From Fidelibacterota bacterium (lineage in GTDB: Bacteria > Fidelibacterota > UBA8477 > JABMPR01), in NCBI GenBank assembly GCA_016784025.1, contig JADHVL010000002.1:135363-199362 (forward strand): a stretch of 64,000 bases of DNA, given 5' to 3'. Made by a program: the position numbers and the translations under genes. The notes under the pieces are model-generated. The model worked only from the letters and a program-made list of their open reading frames with translations. It searched no databases and was not told the DNA's origin. The first letter of the stretch is position 1. Every line of letters starts with the position of its first letter. This document shows positions 36,377 to 47,000 of the stretch, in pieces.

Positions 36377-37746
36377 TATTCATCCTCACCTGATTTACCA
36401 TTTTTTCCGCCAAATTCATTAAAGAGATCGTATTTCTCCATTTTGTAGTACAAGGTGCTGGTTTTGAGACCCAGTTTGCGGGCAGCCTTCTGTTTAATCC
36501 CGCCTGCCCAATTCAAGGCATTGCGAATCAAATCTCGTTCGGTTTGCTCCAGAACATCATTGAGTTTTCCACCTGGCTGCTCCTTTTTTCTGGGAGCATT
36601 TTCGAAGTATATCTGATCTGGAGTAATGGCAGGACCTTCACTAAAAATTAGTAATCGCTCCAGGAAATTCTCCAGTTCACGAATATTTCCAGGCCAGTTG
36701 TATTCACAAAGCTTGGTCATGGTTCTAATGCAGATTTCCGGGACGTCTCGCTTCAGTCTGTTACACTTTAGCTCCACAAAATGAGACACCAGACCTGGGA
36801 TATCTTCAGATCTCTCTCTCAAGGCGGGAAGGGTCAGTGGTAACACATTTAGCCTGAAGAAGAGGTCTTCCCTGAACAGCCTTTTGTCCATAGCACTCTG
36901 AAGATCACGATTGGTGGCCGCCAATACTCTCACATCCACCTCGATCTGTTCAGTTCCTCCCACGCGCTGGAAGCTTTGGTTTTGCAGTACCCTTAAAAGT
37001 TTGACCTGGAGCTGGGCTGAAATATCACCAATTTCATCCAGTAGAATAGTACCGCCATGGGCTTGTTCAAAAATGCCCTGATGTTGTCGAACCGCTCCAG
37101 TAAAAGCACCTTTTTCATGACCAAATAACTCACTCTCCAGCAAGGTGTCTGTGAGCGCACTACAGTTAATGGACACGATCTGTTTTGAGGCTCGAGGACT
37201 TTCCAGGTGTAAGGCCCGTGCGATGAGCTCCTTGCCAGTACCGCTTTCCCCAGTGATGAGAACCGGACTATCCACCGCTGCAATCTGCTTGATTTGAGCA
37301 ATCAGTTTTTGCATTTGCTCTGACGTGCCCACCAGACCATGGAAGCTATCCCTTGCTACTTTTACCTCAGTTTTTCGGGGGCTGTGATCCTCAAAAATGT
37401 GAGCCACTTTTGATTTTAGTTCATCTATGGAGAAGGGCTTGGCAATAAAATCGCGGGCACCCAATTTGAGCGCATTCACGGCCAGATCAATGGTTCCGAA
37501 AGCTGAGATTAGAATGAAGGGAGTATCAGGAGCTTGATCCTGGAATTCCTGGAGGAGATTCATACCACCCTTGCCTGGTAATTTCATATCAGAAATCACC
37601 AGATCGGGATGGATTTCACGAAACATTTGAGCTCCGGAATGACCGTCCTCAGCAGTATGAATTGCGTAGCCTTGAAGCTTTAAAACCGTGGCAATTCCTT
37701 CACGCATGGTTCTATCATCTTCTATGACCAAAATCTTCGGTTTCAC
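36376..37746 (-). CDS. Sigma-54-dependent response regulator (NtrC family)
   Basis: Response regulator of 456 residues that activates sigma-54 promoters. The receiver domain has the phosphorylation site Asp53 in DLVISDMKLPGK. The AAA+ domain has Walker A GESGTGKE (166-173) and the sigma-54 contact loop GAFTGA (213-218) intact. The C-terminal Fis-type helix-turn-helix follows (QKAARKLGLKTSTLYYKMEKY). GTG start, one base after the stop of the kinase gene (37749). The complete motifs say it is active when phosphorylated by the neighbouring kinase. Its target promoters are not evident in the window, since I found no convincing -24/-12 site. Confidence 0.95.
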   Translation of the reverse strand: MKPKILVIEDDRTMREGIATVLKLQGYAIHTAEDGHSGAQMFREIHPDLVISDMKLPGKGGMNLLQEFQDQAPDTPFILISAFGTIDLAVNALKLGARDFIAKPFSIDELKSKVAHIFEDHSPRKTEVKVARDSFHGLVGTSEQMQKLIAQIKQIAAVDSPVLITGESGTGKELIARALHLESPRASKQIVSINCSALTDTLLESELFGHEKGAFTGAVRQHQGIFEQAHGGTILLDEIGDISAQLQVKLLRVLQNQSFQRVGGTEQIEVDVRVLAATNRDLQSAMDKRLFREDLFFRLNVLPLTLPALRERSEDIPGLVSHFVELKCNRLKRDVPEICIRTMTKLCEYNWPGNIRELENFLERLLIFSEGPAITPDQIYFENAPRKKEQPGGKLNDVLEQTERDLIRNALNWAGGIKQKAARKLGLKTSTLYYKMEKYDLFNEFGGKNGKSGEDE

Positions 37747-37748
37747 AG

Positions 37749-39161
37749 CTATATCTGATCCTTTCGAGGGAGCTTCATTCTAAAAACAGTGCCCTCTGCA
37801 TCACTCTTTTGGACAACTATTGTGCCACCCAACTCTGCTACAATGCTTTGCACAATGGATAAGCCCAGCCCAAAGCCCCTGTCTCGAGTGGAAAAATAGG
37901 GTTCAAATATGCGTTGACGATCTGATTCAGGAATCCCGGTTCCCGTATCAATAAAATCTATCTCCAGGGTGCTTGAGCTGTCACTGATATGGATGCTTGT
38001 CTGACCATTATCACCAGAGGCTTCCAGACCGTTCCGAATGAGATTTAGAAACACACGCTGCAATTTGGAGCGATCGGCTTGAATCTCGCCATCACCTTCC
38101 AGATGAATGGTCTGATTGAGGGTGGTGAGTTCGGGCTGTAAAATCTTGGTGATATCAGTATAGATTTCTTTAATAGAAAGGGTTTCAATAACACTTTTCA
38201 GGGGTCGGGCATAATCCAGATATTCCTGAACAATGCGCTTTAAATGATGGAGTTCCTCTGTGATTTTTGCCAGGTAAGATTTGTATTCTTCAAGCTTTGC
38301 ATCCGCTGGTAATTGGGAGAGCTCTTCGCTGAGTAGACCGCTGTAAATCTCCATGCCACCCAGGGGATTTTTGATTTCATGGGCGATACCAGCCAGGAGT
38401 TGTCGGGCACTTTCTTCCTGTTTCTGTATATCCCGATGCATATCAATCAGTGACTGGTTGAGTTCACCAAATTCATCAAACCGACGAAGCTCAACGGGCT
38501 CAGAATTAATATTGGTCTGAATAGCTTTAGCATATGCTGACAAAGCTCGCACTGGTTTGATCAGGGACCTGGAAAACACCAGGGTCATGGCAATGGCGAT
38601 AAGGAAGGAAGCCAGCATAATCCACAACAGACTGCCGGCCATCTGATTGATCACCGCCATATAATTGGCACCGACCCAGACTACCAGAATCACCTGTGAT
38701 CCCTGATTGGTCCTTATGGGAATGGCTGCTGCCTTCACATATCTGTCTTGATCTAATTTATAGATTTCAGAGACGACAGGATCTTGATCATTTTTGAGGG
38801 AAAGCAGGGTAGGTAGAGCCGGAGACAGCCGGGCAATGTTTTGTTTGAGATGTTTATCCTGGGCCAGGATAGTGCCGTCTTGTTTATAGAGAGTTAAACC
38901 TTCAATCCCGGGGACTGCCAGCGCAGAAAGGGATGCTTCCAGACTCTGCCTAACACTTTCGAGACCAGGCTCGGCTGCCAACATGCTGACCAGCTCTTTA
39001 TCCAGAGTTGTAGCCATGATTCGGTTGATACGCTTGAGCTGATCACCCAATTCTTCTTCCAGGGCAACTCGGGAGTACCAGTAAAGCGGGATGGACAAGA
39101 GGCTCATGGAGACCACCAGGACTCCCAGAACCAACATGATGACTTTTGGGCTTAGTTTCAT
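37749..39161 (-). CDS. Membrane sensor histidine kinase
   Basis: Sensor kinase of 470 residues. Two membrane helices (about 8-28 and 178-198) flank a periplasmic sensor of about 145 residues (LAAEPGLESV ... VVWVGANYM). A HAMP-like segment and a HisKA domain follow, with the phospho-acceptor His261 in AHEIKNPLGG. The HATPase domain has N box NLIRNGLEA, G1 DTGTGIPES and G2 GFGLGLSIV. It heads an operon with its cognate sigma-54 response regulator and two envelope proteins. The periplasmic domain resembles none I can name, so the signal is unknown. Envelope state is a reasonable guess from the neighbours. Confidence 0.94.
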   Translation of the reverse strand: MKLSPKVIMLVLGVLVVSMSLLSIPLYWYSRVALEEELGDQLKRINRIMATTLDKELVSMLAAEPGLESVRQSLEASLSALAVPGIEGLTLYKQDGTILAQDKHLKQNIARLSPALPTLLSLKNDQDPVVSEIYKLDQDRYVKAAAIPIRTNQGSQVILVVWVGANYMAVINQMAGSLLWIMLASFLIAIAMTLVFSRSLIKPVRALSAYAKAIQTNINSEPVELRRFDEFGELNQSLIDMHRDIQKQEESARQLLAGIAHEIKNPLGGMEIYSGLLSEELSQLPADAKLEEYKSYLAKITEELHHLKRIVQEYLDYARPLKSVIETLSIKEIYTDITKILQPELTTLNQTIHLEGDGEIQADRSKLQRVFLNLIRNGLEASGDNGQTSIHISDSSSTLEIDFIDTGTGIPESDRQRIFEPYFSTRDRGFGLGLSIVQSIVAELGGTIVVQKSDAEGTVFRMKLPRKDQI

Positions 39162-39601
39162 ATCTGGGTTTAGGGCAAAGATTGCTCCATTATTGTTTAC
39201 GTTTTCTGCTAAGGGCTAAACTTAAATTTATTTACAGGATGAACCATGTGTAAAGAAAAGTCCTCATTACTAGCTGAAGTAGATACCCCTGAACTGGCCT
39301 CCTTTTTCCTCTTTCGGTGAATGCAATTATATCATAATCATATACTCACTATATATATATGATTATAAAGTAAACAATTAACAGAATTTTTTAATCACCA
39401 TCATCATTGTATATGACTATAATACAAGGATTTAAGCGCTCTCCTGAGGTGTTTGGCATAGCCCTTGTCACTATCAAGGGCATGACATCTGCTATGAACA
39501 CCTCTGTTCTTCTGCACGAGCTTTGCTATTTTTTGAGCATCCCAGAAAGAATTAATTACAAAATGGCAGAACAATTGAAAAGAACGAATGGGTAAATTTA
39601 T
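39162..39601. promoter_or_regulatory. Divergent promoter region of kinase and efflux operons
   Basis: This 440-base stretch holds no convincing gene. It has two inverted repeats. One is ATAATCATATA / TATATGATTAT (39334-39344 / 39356-39366). The other is GCCCTTG / CAAGGGC (39461-39467 / 39475-39481), whose arms are flanked by CAT and ATG. A TTG-initiated 62-codon frame at 39407 has no recognisable product and spans the second repeat. The repeats probably control the efflux genes, but no regulator gene adjoins. Confidence 0.45.
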
Positions 39602-40789
39602 ATGAGTACCTCTACTATTTATAAAAAGCGCTGGTTTCGTGTTGGAACCGCTATTTCAATCCTGGTTGTGGGCGTAGCAGCGATGAGTATTCTGGCTGCC
39701 ACCAAAGAAGAGACCAATAAAAAAGATGCGACCCAACGCGTGCGCCAAGTCGCCACCACTCCATTGATATATGCTGATCATACCCTGCAAATCCATGGCA
39801 ATGGCAGTATTGAAAGTCAGCAACTCCTGGATCTCGTTTCTTTTGTCGGTGGAGAAGTGGTTTATTCACGTGGCGATTTAAAATCAGGTCTCCAGGTAAA
39901 ACAAGGGGACATCCTCCTGAAAATTGATGATCGTGAAGCCCAGAACCGCATCCTCCAGGCTCGTTCCGGTCTCATTAACGCCATCGTTTCCCTCATTCCG
40001 GAACTCCGCGGCAGTGCCCAGGATAAGACCTATGAGAAATGGAACAGCTATCTGGAGCAGCTTAATATGAGTACCACGCCCGAGTTACCTCTCATCACCG
40101 ATGCCCAGGAACGCATTCGGGTTTCCATGCACAATATTTTTAATCAACACGCCACGGTGAAGAATACTGAGATTACACTGGACAGACATACTATCCGTGC
40201 CCCCTTTGACGGCTATCTCGTGAATGATGGCGTCATTGCAGGATCCTGGATCTCACCAGGACAGTTAGCTGCTTCTCTGATTAACCCATTTAAGCTCGAG
40301 ATCGCGGTTCCACTGGCCCTGTCTGAGCTTGAATTGCTCTCAGATGATGGTTTGCCCACAGCCATTGTGACTCCTTCAGAAGATCCAAGCAAACATCTTA
40401 CAGGGATTTTGCATCGTCAAAATGCCCACATTGATAAACGCAGTCAGACCGTCACCATCCATATTGAGCTGAGTAATCCCGATTTGGATCCCGCCTTTCT
40501 ACCAGGCAACTACATGGACATATACATTCAGGGAAATAAGCTCCGAGATGTGGCACTGCTTCCCCGTGATGTCATTGCACCGGGACCCTATGTTTACACC
40601 ATGGAAGATTCTCTCCTGGCCCGATATCCTGTGGAAATTGTGGCTTCAGAAGGGGATTCTCTCCTCATTGCCCGGGGTGAAGTTGCTCCTGGAGCCCAGG
40701 TTATCACAACCCTGCTTCAAAGTCCAATCATCGGAATGCGAATTGCACCCTTTGAAGAAGAATCAACAGCAGATACTGCATCCCTGTAA
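39602..40789 (+). CDS. RND efflux periplasmic adaptor (membrane fusion protein)
   Basis: HlyD/AcrA-type adaptor of 395 residues. It has one N-terminal membrane anchor (about 13-34), then a lipoyl-like half (VKQGDILLKIDDREAQNRI), a short helical hairpin, the second lipoyl half (NTEITLDRHTIRAPFDGYLVNDGVI, about 195-220) and beta-barrel domains. Such adaptors join an inner-membrane RND pump to an outer-membrane channel. The pump gene follows 24 bases later. No TolC-like gene is nearby, so the channel must be supplied from elsewhere. The short hairpin compared with AcrA is notable. Substrate unknown. Confidence 0.9.
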   Translation: MSTSTIYKKRWFRVGTAISILVVGVAAMSILAATKEETNKKDATQRVRQVATTPLIYADHTLQIHGNGSIESQQLLDLVSFVGGEVVYSRGDLKSGLQVKQGDILLKIDDREAQNRILQARSGLINAIVSLIPELRGSAQDKTYEKWNSYLEQLNMSTTPELPLITDAQERIRVSMHNIFNQHATVKNTEITLDRHTIRAPFDGYLVNDGVIAGSWISPGQLAASLINPFKLEIAVPLALSELELLSDDGLPTAIVTPSEDPSKHLTGILHRQNAHIDKRSQTVTIHIELSNPDLDPAFLPGNYMDIYIQGNKLRDVALLPRDVIAPGPYVYTMEDSLLARYPVEIVASEGDSLLIARGEVAPGAQVITTLLQSPIIGMRIAPFEEESTADTASL

Positions 40790-40813
40790 TCTGACGAGAA
40801 AAGGGACACTCCT

Positions 40814-43800
40814 ATGCTAAAGAATTATCTCGAGTTTTTTACTCGTCATTCCAAAATTACCAATTGGATCATGATTGTCATCCTCCTGGCTGGTGCTGTT
40901 TCACTGACTTCCCTGAATGTTCGGGTTATGCCCAAAATGGATCTCCAGGGCGTTCAGGTAAACATCCCTTATCCTGGAGCATCTGCCCGGGAAGTGGAAG
41001 AAGGCATCATTACCAAAGTTGAAGAGAGTCTCCGTGGACTGGAAGGCCTGGGTCGCATTTATTCTGGCAGTCAGGACGGCTATGGTTGGGTTTATATCGA
41101 AATCCTACCCAGCGTCGAAATGATCAAAGCCATTGATAAAATTCGTAATGCTGTGAACTCCATCGCTACCTACCCCACTGATGCAGAGAAACCGGTAATT
41201 TTCCAGGACACCATGTGGCAGAGGGTGGCCATGATCACCTTGTATGGTGAAACTGATCTGCTCACTTTGAAGCGTATCTCTGACGAATTTCGGGATGAAT
41301 TGACCAAAACAGGTGCTGTAAGTCTCATCCGATCCTTTGGAACCCCACACCGCGAAATCGTCGTGGAGGTCTCTCCCACCAATCTTGAACGATACGGTCT
41401 CACCGTTGGTGATATCGGAAACTCCATTCGAGCTGCCAATCTGAATATCTCATCTGGTTCTATCCTGACCAACCGTGAACGCATCCAGATCAGATCCTAT
41501 GAAAAGAAATATCAGGCTGTAGAGCTGGAGAACATCCCTGTTATCTCAAGTATCGATGGACAGCAAGTGAGCCTCAAAGAAATCGCTTCCATCCGAGAGC
41601 AATGGCCTGAAAACTGGTTTTATGAGGAAACTGATGGCAAGCAGACCATCGATCTGCATGTCATGTATAGCAATGACGAAGATGTGCTGGATATCGCCAA
41701 GCTCATTGATGAAAAAATTATTGAGGTGGAGGCTCGCTATGGGGGTCTCATCCATATTGATCAATTCATCCGCGATACTGACGAGCTGGAAGAACGAATC
41801 CTAACCCTGTTACAAAATGGCTTTCTCGGTTTGGTAATGGTGCTCATCATTCTCAGTTTCTTTCTCAATCTGCGCCTGGCTTTCTGGGTCGCCCTGGGAA
41901 TCCCTATCAGTTTTATGGGAACTTTCTTCATCCAGTGGATGATGGGGATCACCATCAATGAGATGAGTCTCTTTGGTCTGATCCTGGTGTTGGGAATTCT
42001 GGTGGATGACGGTATTGTCATTGGTGAAGCCATTTTCTCTATGCGAGAACGAGAAGGCAAATTAGGAATTGACGCTGCTGTTCACGGTACCCTTGAAGTA
42101 ATCAAGCCCGTAACCATTTCGATCCTGACCACCATGGTGGCATTCATGCCTTTCTTTGCTCTATATGGTGATTTAAGGAATTATACTTGGCAGATCGCCT
42201 TTGGGATTGTGGTTGCTCTCGGTTTTTCACTGGTTGAAGCCTCCATGATTTTGCCAGCCCACCTGGCCCATAGTAAAGCATTGACCAAGCCTCCCGGAGA
42301 GGGCGTTTCCAGTCCCATGCGACGTAAGTTGGAAGCCAGAATCACGCATTTTATTGAAAATGTCTACGGCCCTTTTCTGAGACGGATCATGGAATATCGC
42401 TGGAGCGTTGTAGCCGCCACCGTGGCTGGTATTCTGGTCATGGCTGGCGCTTTTGCTGGAACGCATATCAAGGCACAGTTCTTCCCTGATATTGAAGCAC
42501 CTTTTGCCCAGGTTCGTATCGAACTCCCTCTAGGAATCAATACGGATATTGCTAACCTGATCCGTGCTGAGGCTATTGAAAAATCAATGGGCTTTGGAGT
42601 TACCAAGGCGCAACCTGAGGATGGTTATGAGAATGCAATTCTAAGCCATCATTCCTGGATGAACGGAAATACCATCAGGATCTTTATGTCTCTTATTCCA
42701 GCCAAGGATCGTAATTATACGGTTAAATCATTTTCTGACGAACTCAGCGAAGCTCTAGGTGAATTTCCTGATGCTGAAAACGTCCAGGTTGGCAGTTTCA
42801 GTTTTGGAGGAAGTCCTATATCCGTACGTTTCCTCTCTATGGATATGGATGAACTACAAAAGGCCAAAGACCTTCTCAAAGAAGAGTTAAAGACCATCGA
42901 TGGGGTCAAGGATATTCGCGATGACACGCCTCTGGGTACCAACGAATTTGTTGTGACACTGAAGCCTACTGGTGAAGCTTTGGGACTCACACTTTATGAT
43001 GTCTCCACTCAATTACGTCAAGGCTTTTATGGTCAGGAGGTCATGCGACTACAACGCGGACGGGATGAAGTTAAAATCTGGGTGCGTTTCCCGGAAGCCG
43101 ATCGTCAGAGTGTCTCACAACTGGAGAATTTGAAAATTCGCACACCCTCTGGAAGCTTTGTTCCCTTTAAAGAAATTGCCAGTTATCACATGCAACGCAG
43201 CCTGCAGCGAATTCGTCACGAAGACGGTTTCCGAGCGGTCTCCATCCACGCCAATATGGACTACACTAAAAATGACCTGGCTGTTGTCCAGGAGGAACTG
43301 AACGATGAAATCATTCCCCGAGTACTCTCTCAAGTGGATGGCGTAACCACAGCTTTTGGTGGTCAAAATGAATTTGTCAAGAAATCCACAGAATCCATAC
43401 AATTCACCTTGATCCTGGCTTTCGTGATCATGTTTACCATTCTCATGTTCCTCATGAAATCCTATGCCCAGTCATTTCTGGTTCTGGGCTTGATTCCTTT
43501 GGGAACTGTTGGTGCGGTTGCAGGACATGCTATCATGGGATTGCCCATTTCATTCCTGTCATTTCTAGGAATCATCGCGCTGGGTGGCATTATCGTTAAT
43601 GACTCAGTGGTGTTGATTGATCGCTATAACAATTTGAAACGCAAACTGAATCTTCCCCCGGTTGAAGCTATTTATTTGGCTGGTCTTCAGCGTTTTCGTC
43701 CCATCATTATGACTACCTTAACCACAGCAGCCGGTCTGTCACCTCTGATTTTTCAGAAATCTGAAGGCGGTCAGTTTCTGGTACCAATGGCAGTTTCCGT

Positions 43801-43927
43801 AGCTTTTGGTGTGGTCTTTGGAACCTTCCTGACGCTCCTTATGCTCCCGGCAGTTCTGCTGGTGATTGATGAGGATCTACCTGCTATGAGGGCCAAAGTG
43901 TACAACTGGTTTAAAGGGTCAAATTAA
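40814..43927 (+). CDS. RND-family efflux pump permease
   Basis: Inner-membrane proton-driven pump of 1037 residues with the usual two halves, each with six membrane helices and a large periplasmic loop. The proton-relay acidic pair Asp398-Asp399 is in ILVDDGIVIGEA, and the corresponding second-half helix reads ALGGIIVNDSVVLIDR. The N-terminal helix and the NVRVMPKMDLQGVQV segment are typical of the AcrB/HAE family. AcrB-like hydrophobic or general compound export is the family's usual role. The specific substrate is not readable. It forms a two-gene operon with the adaptor and is followed by a REP-like inverted repeat that may protect the mRNA end. Confidence 0.95.
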   Translation: MLKNYLEFFTRHSKITNWIMIVILLAGAVSLTSLNVRVMPKMDLQGVQVNIPYPGASAREVEEGIITKVEESLRGLEGLGRIYSGSQDGYGWVYIEILPSVEMIKAIDKIRNAVNSIATYPTDAEKPVIFQDTMWQRVAMITLYGETDLLTLKRISDEFRDELTKTGAVSLIRSFGTPHREIVVEVSPTNLERYGLTVGDIGNSIRAANLNISSGSILTNRERIQIRSYEKKYQAVELENIPVISSIDGQQVSLKEIASIREQWPENWFYEETDGKQTIDLHVMYSNDEDVLDIAKLIDEKIIEVEARYGGLIHIDQFIRDTDELEERILTLLQNGFLGLVMVLIILSFFLNLRLAFWVALGIPISFMGTFFIQWMMGITINEMSLFGLILVLGILVDDGIVIGEAIFSMREREGKLGIDAAVHGTLEVIKPVTISILTTMVAFMPFFALYGDLRNYTWQIAFGIVVALGFSLVEASMILPAHLAHSKALTKPPGEGVSSPMRRKLEARITHFIENVYGPFLRRIMEYRWSVVAATVAGILVMAGAFAGTHIKAQFFPDIEAPFAQVRIELPLGINTDIANLIRAEAIEKSMGFGVTKAQPEDGYENAILSHHSWMNGNTIRIFMSLIPAKDRNYTVKSFSDELSEALGEFPDAENVQVGSFSFGGSPISVRFLSMDMDELQKAKDLLKEELKTIDGVKDIRDDTPLGTNEFVVTLKPTGEALGLTLYDVSTQLRQGFYGQEVMRLQRGRDEVKIWVRFPEADRQSVSQLENLKIRTPSGSFVPFKEIASYHMQRSLQRIRHEDGFRAVSIHANMDYTKNDLAVVQEELNDEIIPRVLSQVDGVTTAFGGQNEFVKKSTESIQFTLILAFVIMFTILMFLMKSYAQSFLVLGLIPLGTVGAVAGHAIMGLPISFLSFLGIIALGGIIVNDSVVLIDRYNNLKRKLNLPPVEAIYLAGLQRFRPIIMTTLTTAAGLSPLIFQKSEGGQFLVPMAVSVAFGVVFGTFLTLLMLPAVLLVIDEDLPAMRAKVYNWFKGSN

Positions 43928-43949
43928 TTCAACCTGGAGTGTCTTGCTG

Positions 43950-43984
43950 AGCCTGTCGAAGTATGACACACCCTTCGACGGGCT
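43950..43984. repeat. REP-like inverted repeat
   Basis: AGCCTGTCGAAG (43950-43961) pairs with CTTCGACGGGCT (43973-43984), with one G-T wobble. It lies between the convergent RND pump and C25 protease genes and resembles the element at 15877-15944 in its TCGAAG core. Confidence 0.6.
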
Positions 43985-44031
43985 AAAGGTGACAACTCTC
44001 TTTCAGAACTGGCAATTGACCTTCTCTTTAA

Positions 44032-47000
44032 TTATTGGTCGTACAGCAATTCCAGGCAGAGCATCGCGTCCAAAACATTTAGCACATCATCAGAATTAAG
44101 GTCAGCACTCTCAGCTTGTACGGTGGTGGGGGTCTCTATAAATAATATGAAATCAATGAGAGCAGTAAGATCTTGAATATTGATCAAGTAGTCTGCATTT
44201 ACATCTCCATAGGGTGGTGTCCCATTGATGACTTCAAGGTGGATATTTATGGGAATTTCAGCCAGGTTCCCAGCGTTTGATGTGAGTACTAAAGGCACAG
44301 AAAAGCTTCCCTGATTCAAACTCCTGGTATCTGTATCGACTCGGAAGATACTGGATTCACCTGGCGCTATCACATCTGTCCACTTATTTACGATGAGCCA
44401 GCTGGATTGTCGATGGATGAGGATAGCAGTTCCATCACTTATGGAATTTGGGCTATTGTAGCAAATCTGAAGCCCCTTATTTTTTAAGACATTCTGAATA
44501 CCCACAGTGGAACTGGTGACGATTCCCTCCATCTCCAGATACTGCAAAATCAAATTTCCATCTGCCATGAGAATGAGCTGGAAAGTATGCCGGTCTTCAG
44601 TCCCGAATTTTGGAAAATTATCCCAGGTTATAACGGTGGTATCCTGACCATTGCTCCATAAATAAGGTTTCCCTTGAACCCCACTATTATTGTTTAAATC
44701 ATCCCACCATGCCGCTATAAATGCTGGAGGGGCTGACCCATTGGGCAGTGGTAGGTTGTTCCATGGATATTCTGCTGAAGTGAATGAAATCGAGCCATTG
44801 CTGCTGAGCATAAATTCTGAATAGATGTCTGCAAAGAATGGGAAATCAAAACCGATATCGAAGGGACCAATTGAGGAGTCATCAGGATCTCCAGGAAAAA
44901 TGAGTTCATTTTCATTCTGAGAGATGTCGCGCCATTCAAATTGGGGTCCATTGGGATCATCCTGATCCAGCCATTCGTAGTCAAAAATATCACGGAGGGA
45001 GGAAGCATAGGGTGCTCCATCTGGTTCGGCACCACCTTTTATAAAATTGAATCCTGCAACTGAATTGACGGCTGGTGTAGGATCGACTTCCTCTGGTGAT
45101 CCAATATCGTAGACCAGATCTGAGCCTCCAGTATTGACTATTTCAATAGAATCAGAAGCGGTGGACCAGGGATTTTGAACAAAGCTCAGAATAGATTGGC
45201 TGAGGCTAATCTCAGGTGCCTCAAATCGTTGCCCTCGTTCTGTGGTGAACAACAATGCCCGGCCTGAGCCTATTTCCCCAATACTTGGATCAGTATCATT
45301 GTTAAAACTGGCCTGTATCCCCGTGGAATAATCCGGCGATTCAATTCCAGATGTGGAGAAATTTGCAAAGGTATCATAATTGAAATAATCCTTATACTGA
45401 AACTTGATCAGATTATCTCCGCTGGTAGTGGGATAACTATCTATACTATAAATTATCACCTGGAAATTGAGTGAAGATCCTACTTCCATATTGCTCATCA
45501 TGGCCCATTCAATAATGAGTTGATCGTTTGCAGTGTAATAACTCACACCTCCAGATTGGGTGATCAAATCGTCCCAGAAAGGTGCGATCATAGCCGTGGG
45601 ACCTGATGCGGACGGGATAACCCGATTATAAAAACTAACTTCAGGTGAATGACCCATAGCCAGCCAACCATTTGAACAGATCGTAATCTCATCATAGGTT
45701 TGTCCGTAATAATTCACGCTGAAGGGCAAATCAAGATATGCCGTCTCATCATCTTCCTCATATTCATCCTGAATAGCTAAATGTGTACCTACGCCCCCAT
45801 AATTGGGATCAATTTCGATCCACTCATAATCTGGTGCCATGGAGTAGGAAACATCCCGATTATCAAATACCCTGTACCCATAATTGTCCACTCCCGAAGG
45901 TGAAAAACGATTGATCTCTTCCACAATAATCTCGGTTCTAAGGGTATCAAACCGACCTGCAACTTCGCCAACAAATACCAGAGGAATCACTTCACCAGGG
46001 AAAATTTGATCCGAGAGCAATATGGAAAAAACGCCTGAGGTCTCAGCACTTTGGTCCCAATCTATGAGGGGTAATTCTTGAACGCTGGCGTTGGATGAGA
46101 TCAGGTTGTGATTCTGGAATTCCAGCATCATTTGTTGTGATGCAGCCCCGCCCTTATTCTCTACTGTCAATCGGATACTTACTGAATCACCTGCCACCAA
46201 CTCACCTGCTTCGATCATCACGTCTGTGATATTAAGATCAGGAGCCTGTATGGGAAACTGCTTCCACCATGTTAGAGCTTCAAGACCAGTATCTACCTCA
46301 ATATTGAAATCAATGACGTCTCCATGACGGCTATTGGCCTCCACTTCAAAAGAAAAAAGATCATTTAGGGCCAGACTGTGACCAGAGTGAAAAGACGGTA
46401 TGGTGTAAACTGAATCAATGAGATTCACTGCCCCAGAGCTGGTGTGAAGCGACAGGGTCAAATTTTCCAGGGTGACGGACTGGTTGATCAGGATCAGCTC
46501 CAAATTATGAATGCCACCAGCTTGAATAACCCCACCTGGGGCGATACCCCACCCCTCATATCTCAATAAATTCTGTGAAGAGCCGATGGGAATACTGGTT
46601 AAAACCGGGTTCAGATTTTTACCCGTGATGGTTACCAATAGTTCTGATGATTCTCCAGCAGTGAAGGGCAGCAAAACCATGCCTGATGCATCGGTTTGTA
46701 AGCCGTTACCATTTTCAGAATTGCTCACAAAAACGAAGGCGTTCTGGATGGGTACACCGGTTTCATCCTCTACCACAATAACAACATGATCATCATCCTG
46801 ATTCAGACTGTCTGGAAGATCAACCAGCAGCATTTGTGGCGTGTCCGTCCAGATTGCCATGCCTGGATCCCCCAGAATATTATAGACATTCTGGTAAAAT
46901 TCTGCGGATTGACCATAGGGCAGAAATTCAGAGTGATGATAATTTCTCCAGAGTTCTAATTTTGCGTGTCCCAGTGCTGGACCGAGCTCATTCATCCCCA

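Noticed and set aside
39162..39240. Sigma-54 promoter for the kinase operon or efflux genes
   Set aside because: TGGCAT near 39455 lacks the GC of the -12 element and no TGGCAC-N5-TTGC pattern was found in this region.
39407..39595. 62-codon frame with TTG start before the efflux operon
   Set aside because: No known family and it spans a probable operator repeat. The residues show no signal peptide or domain.
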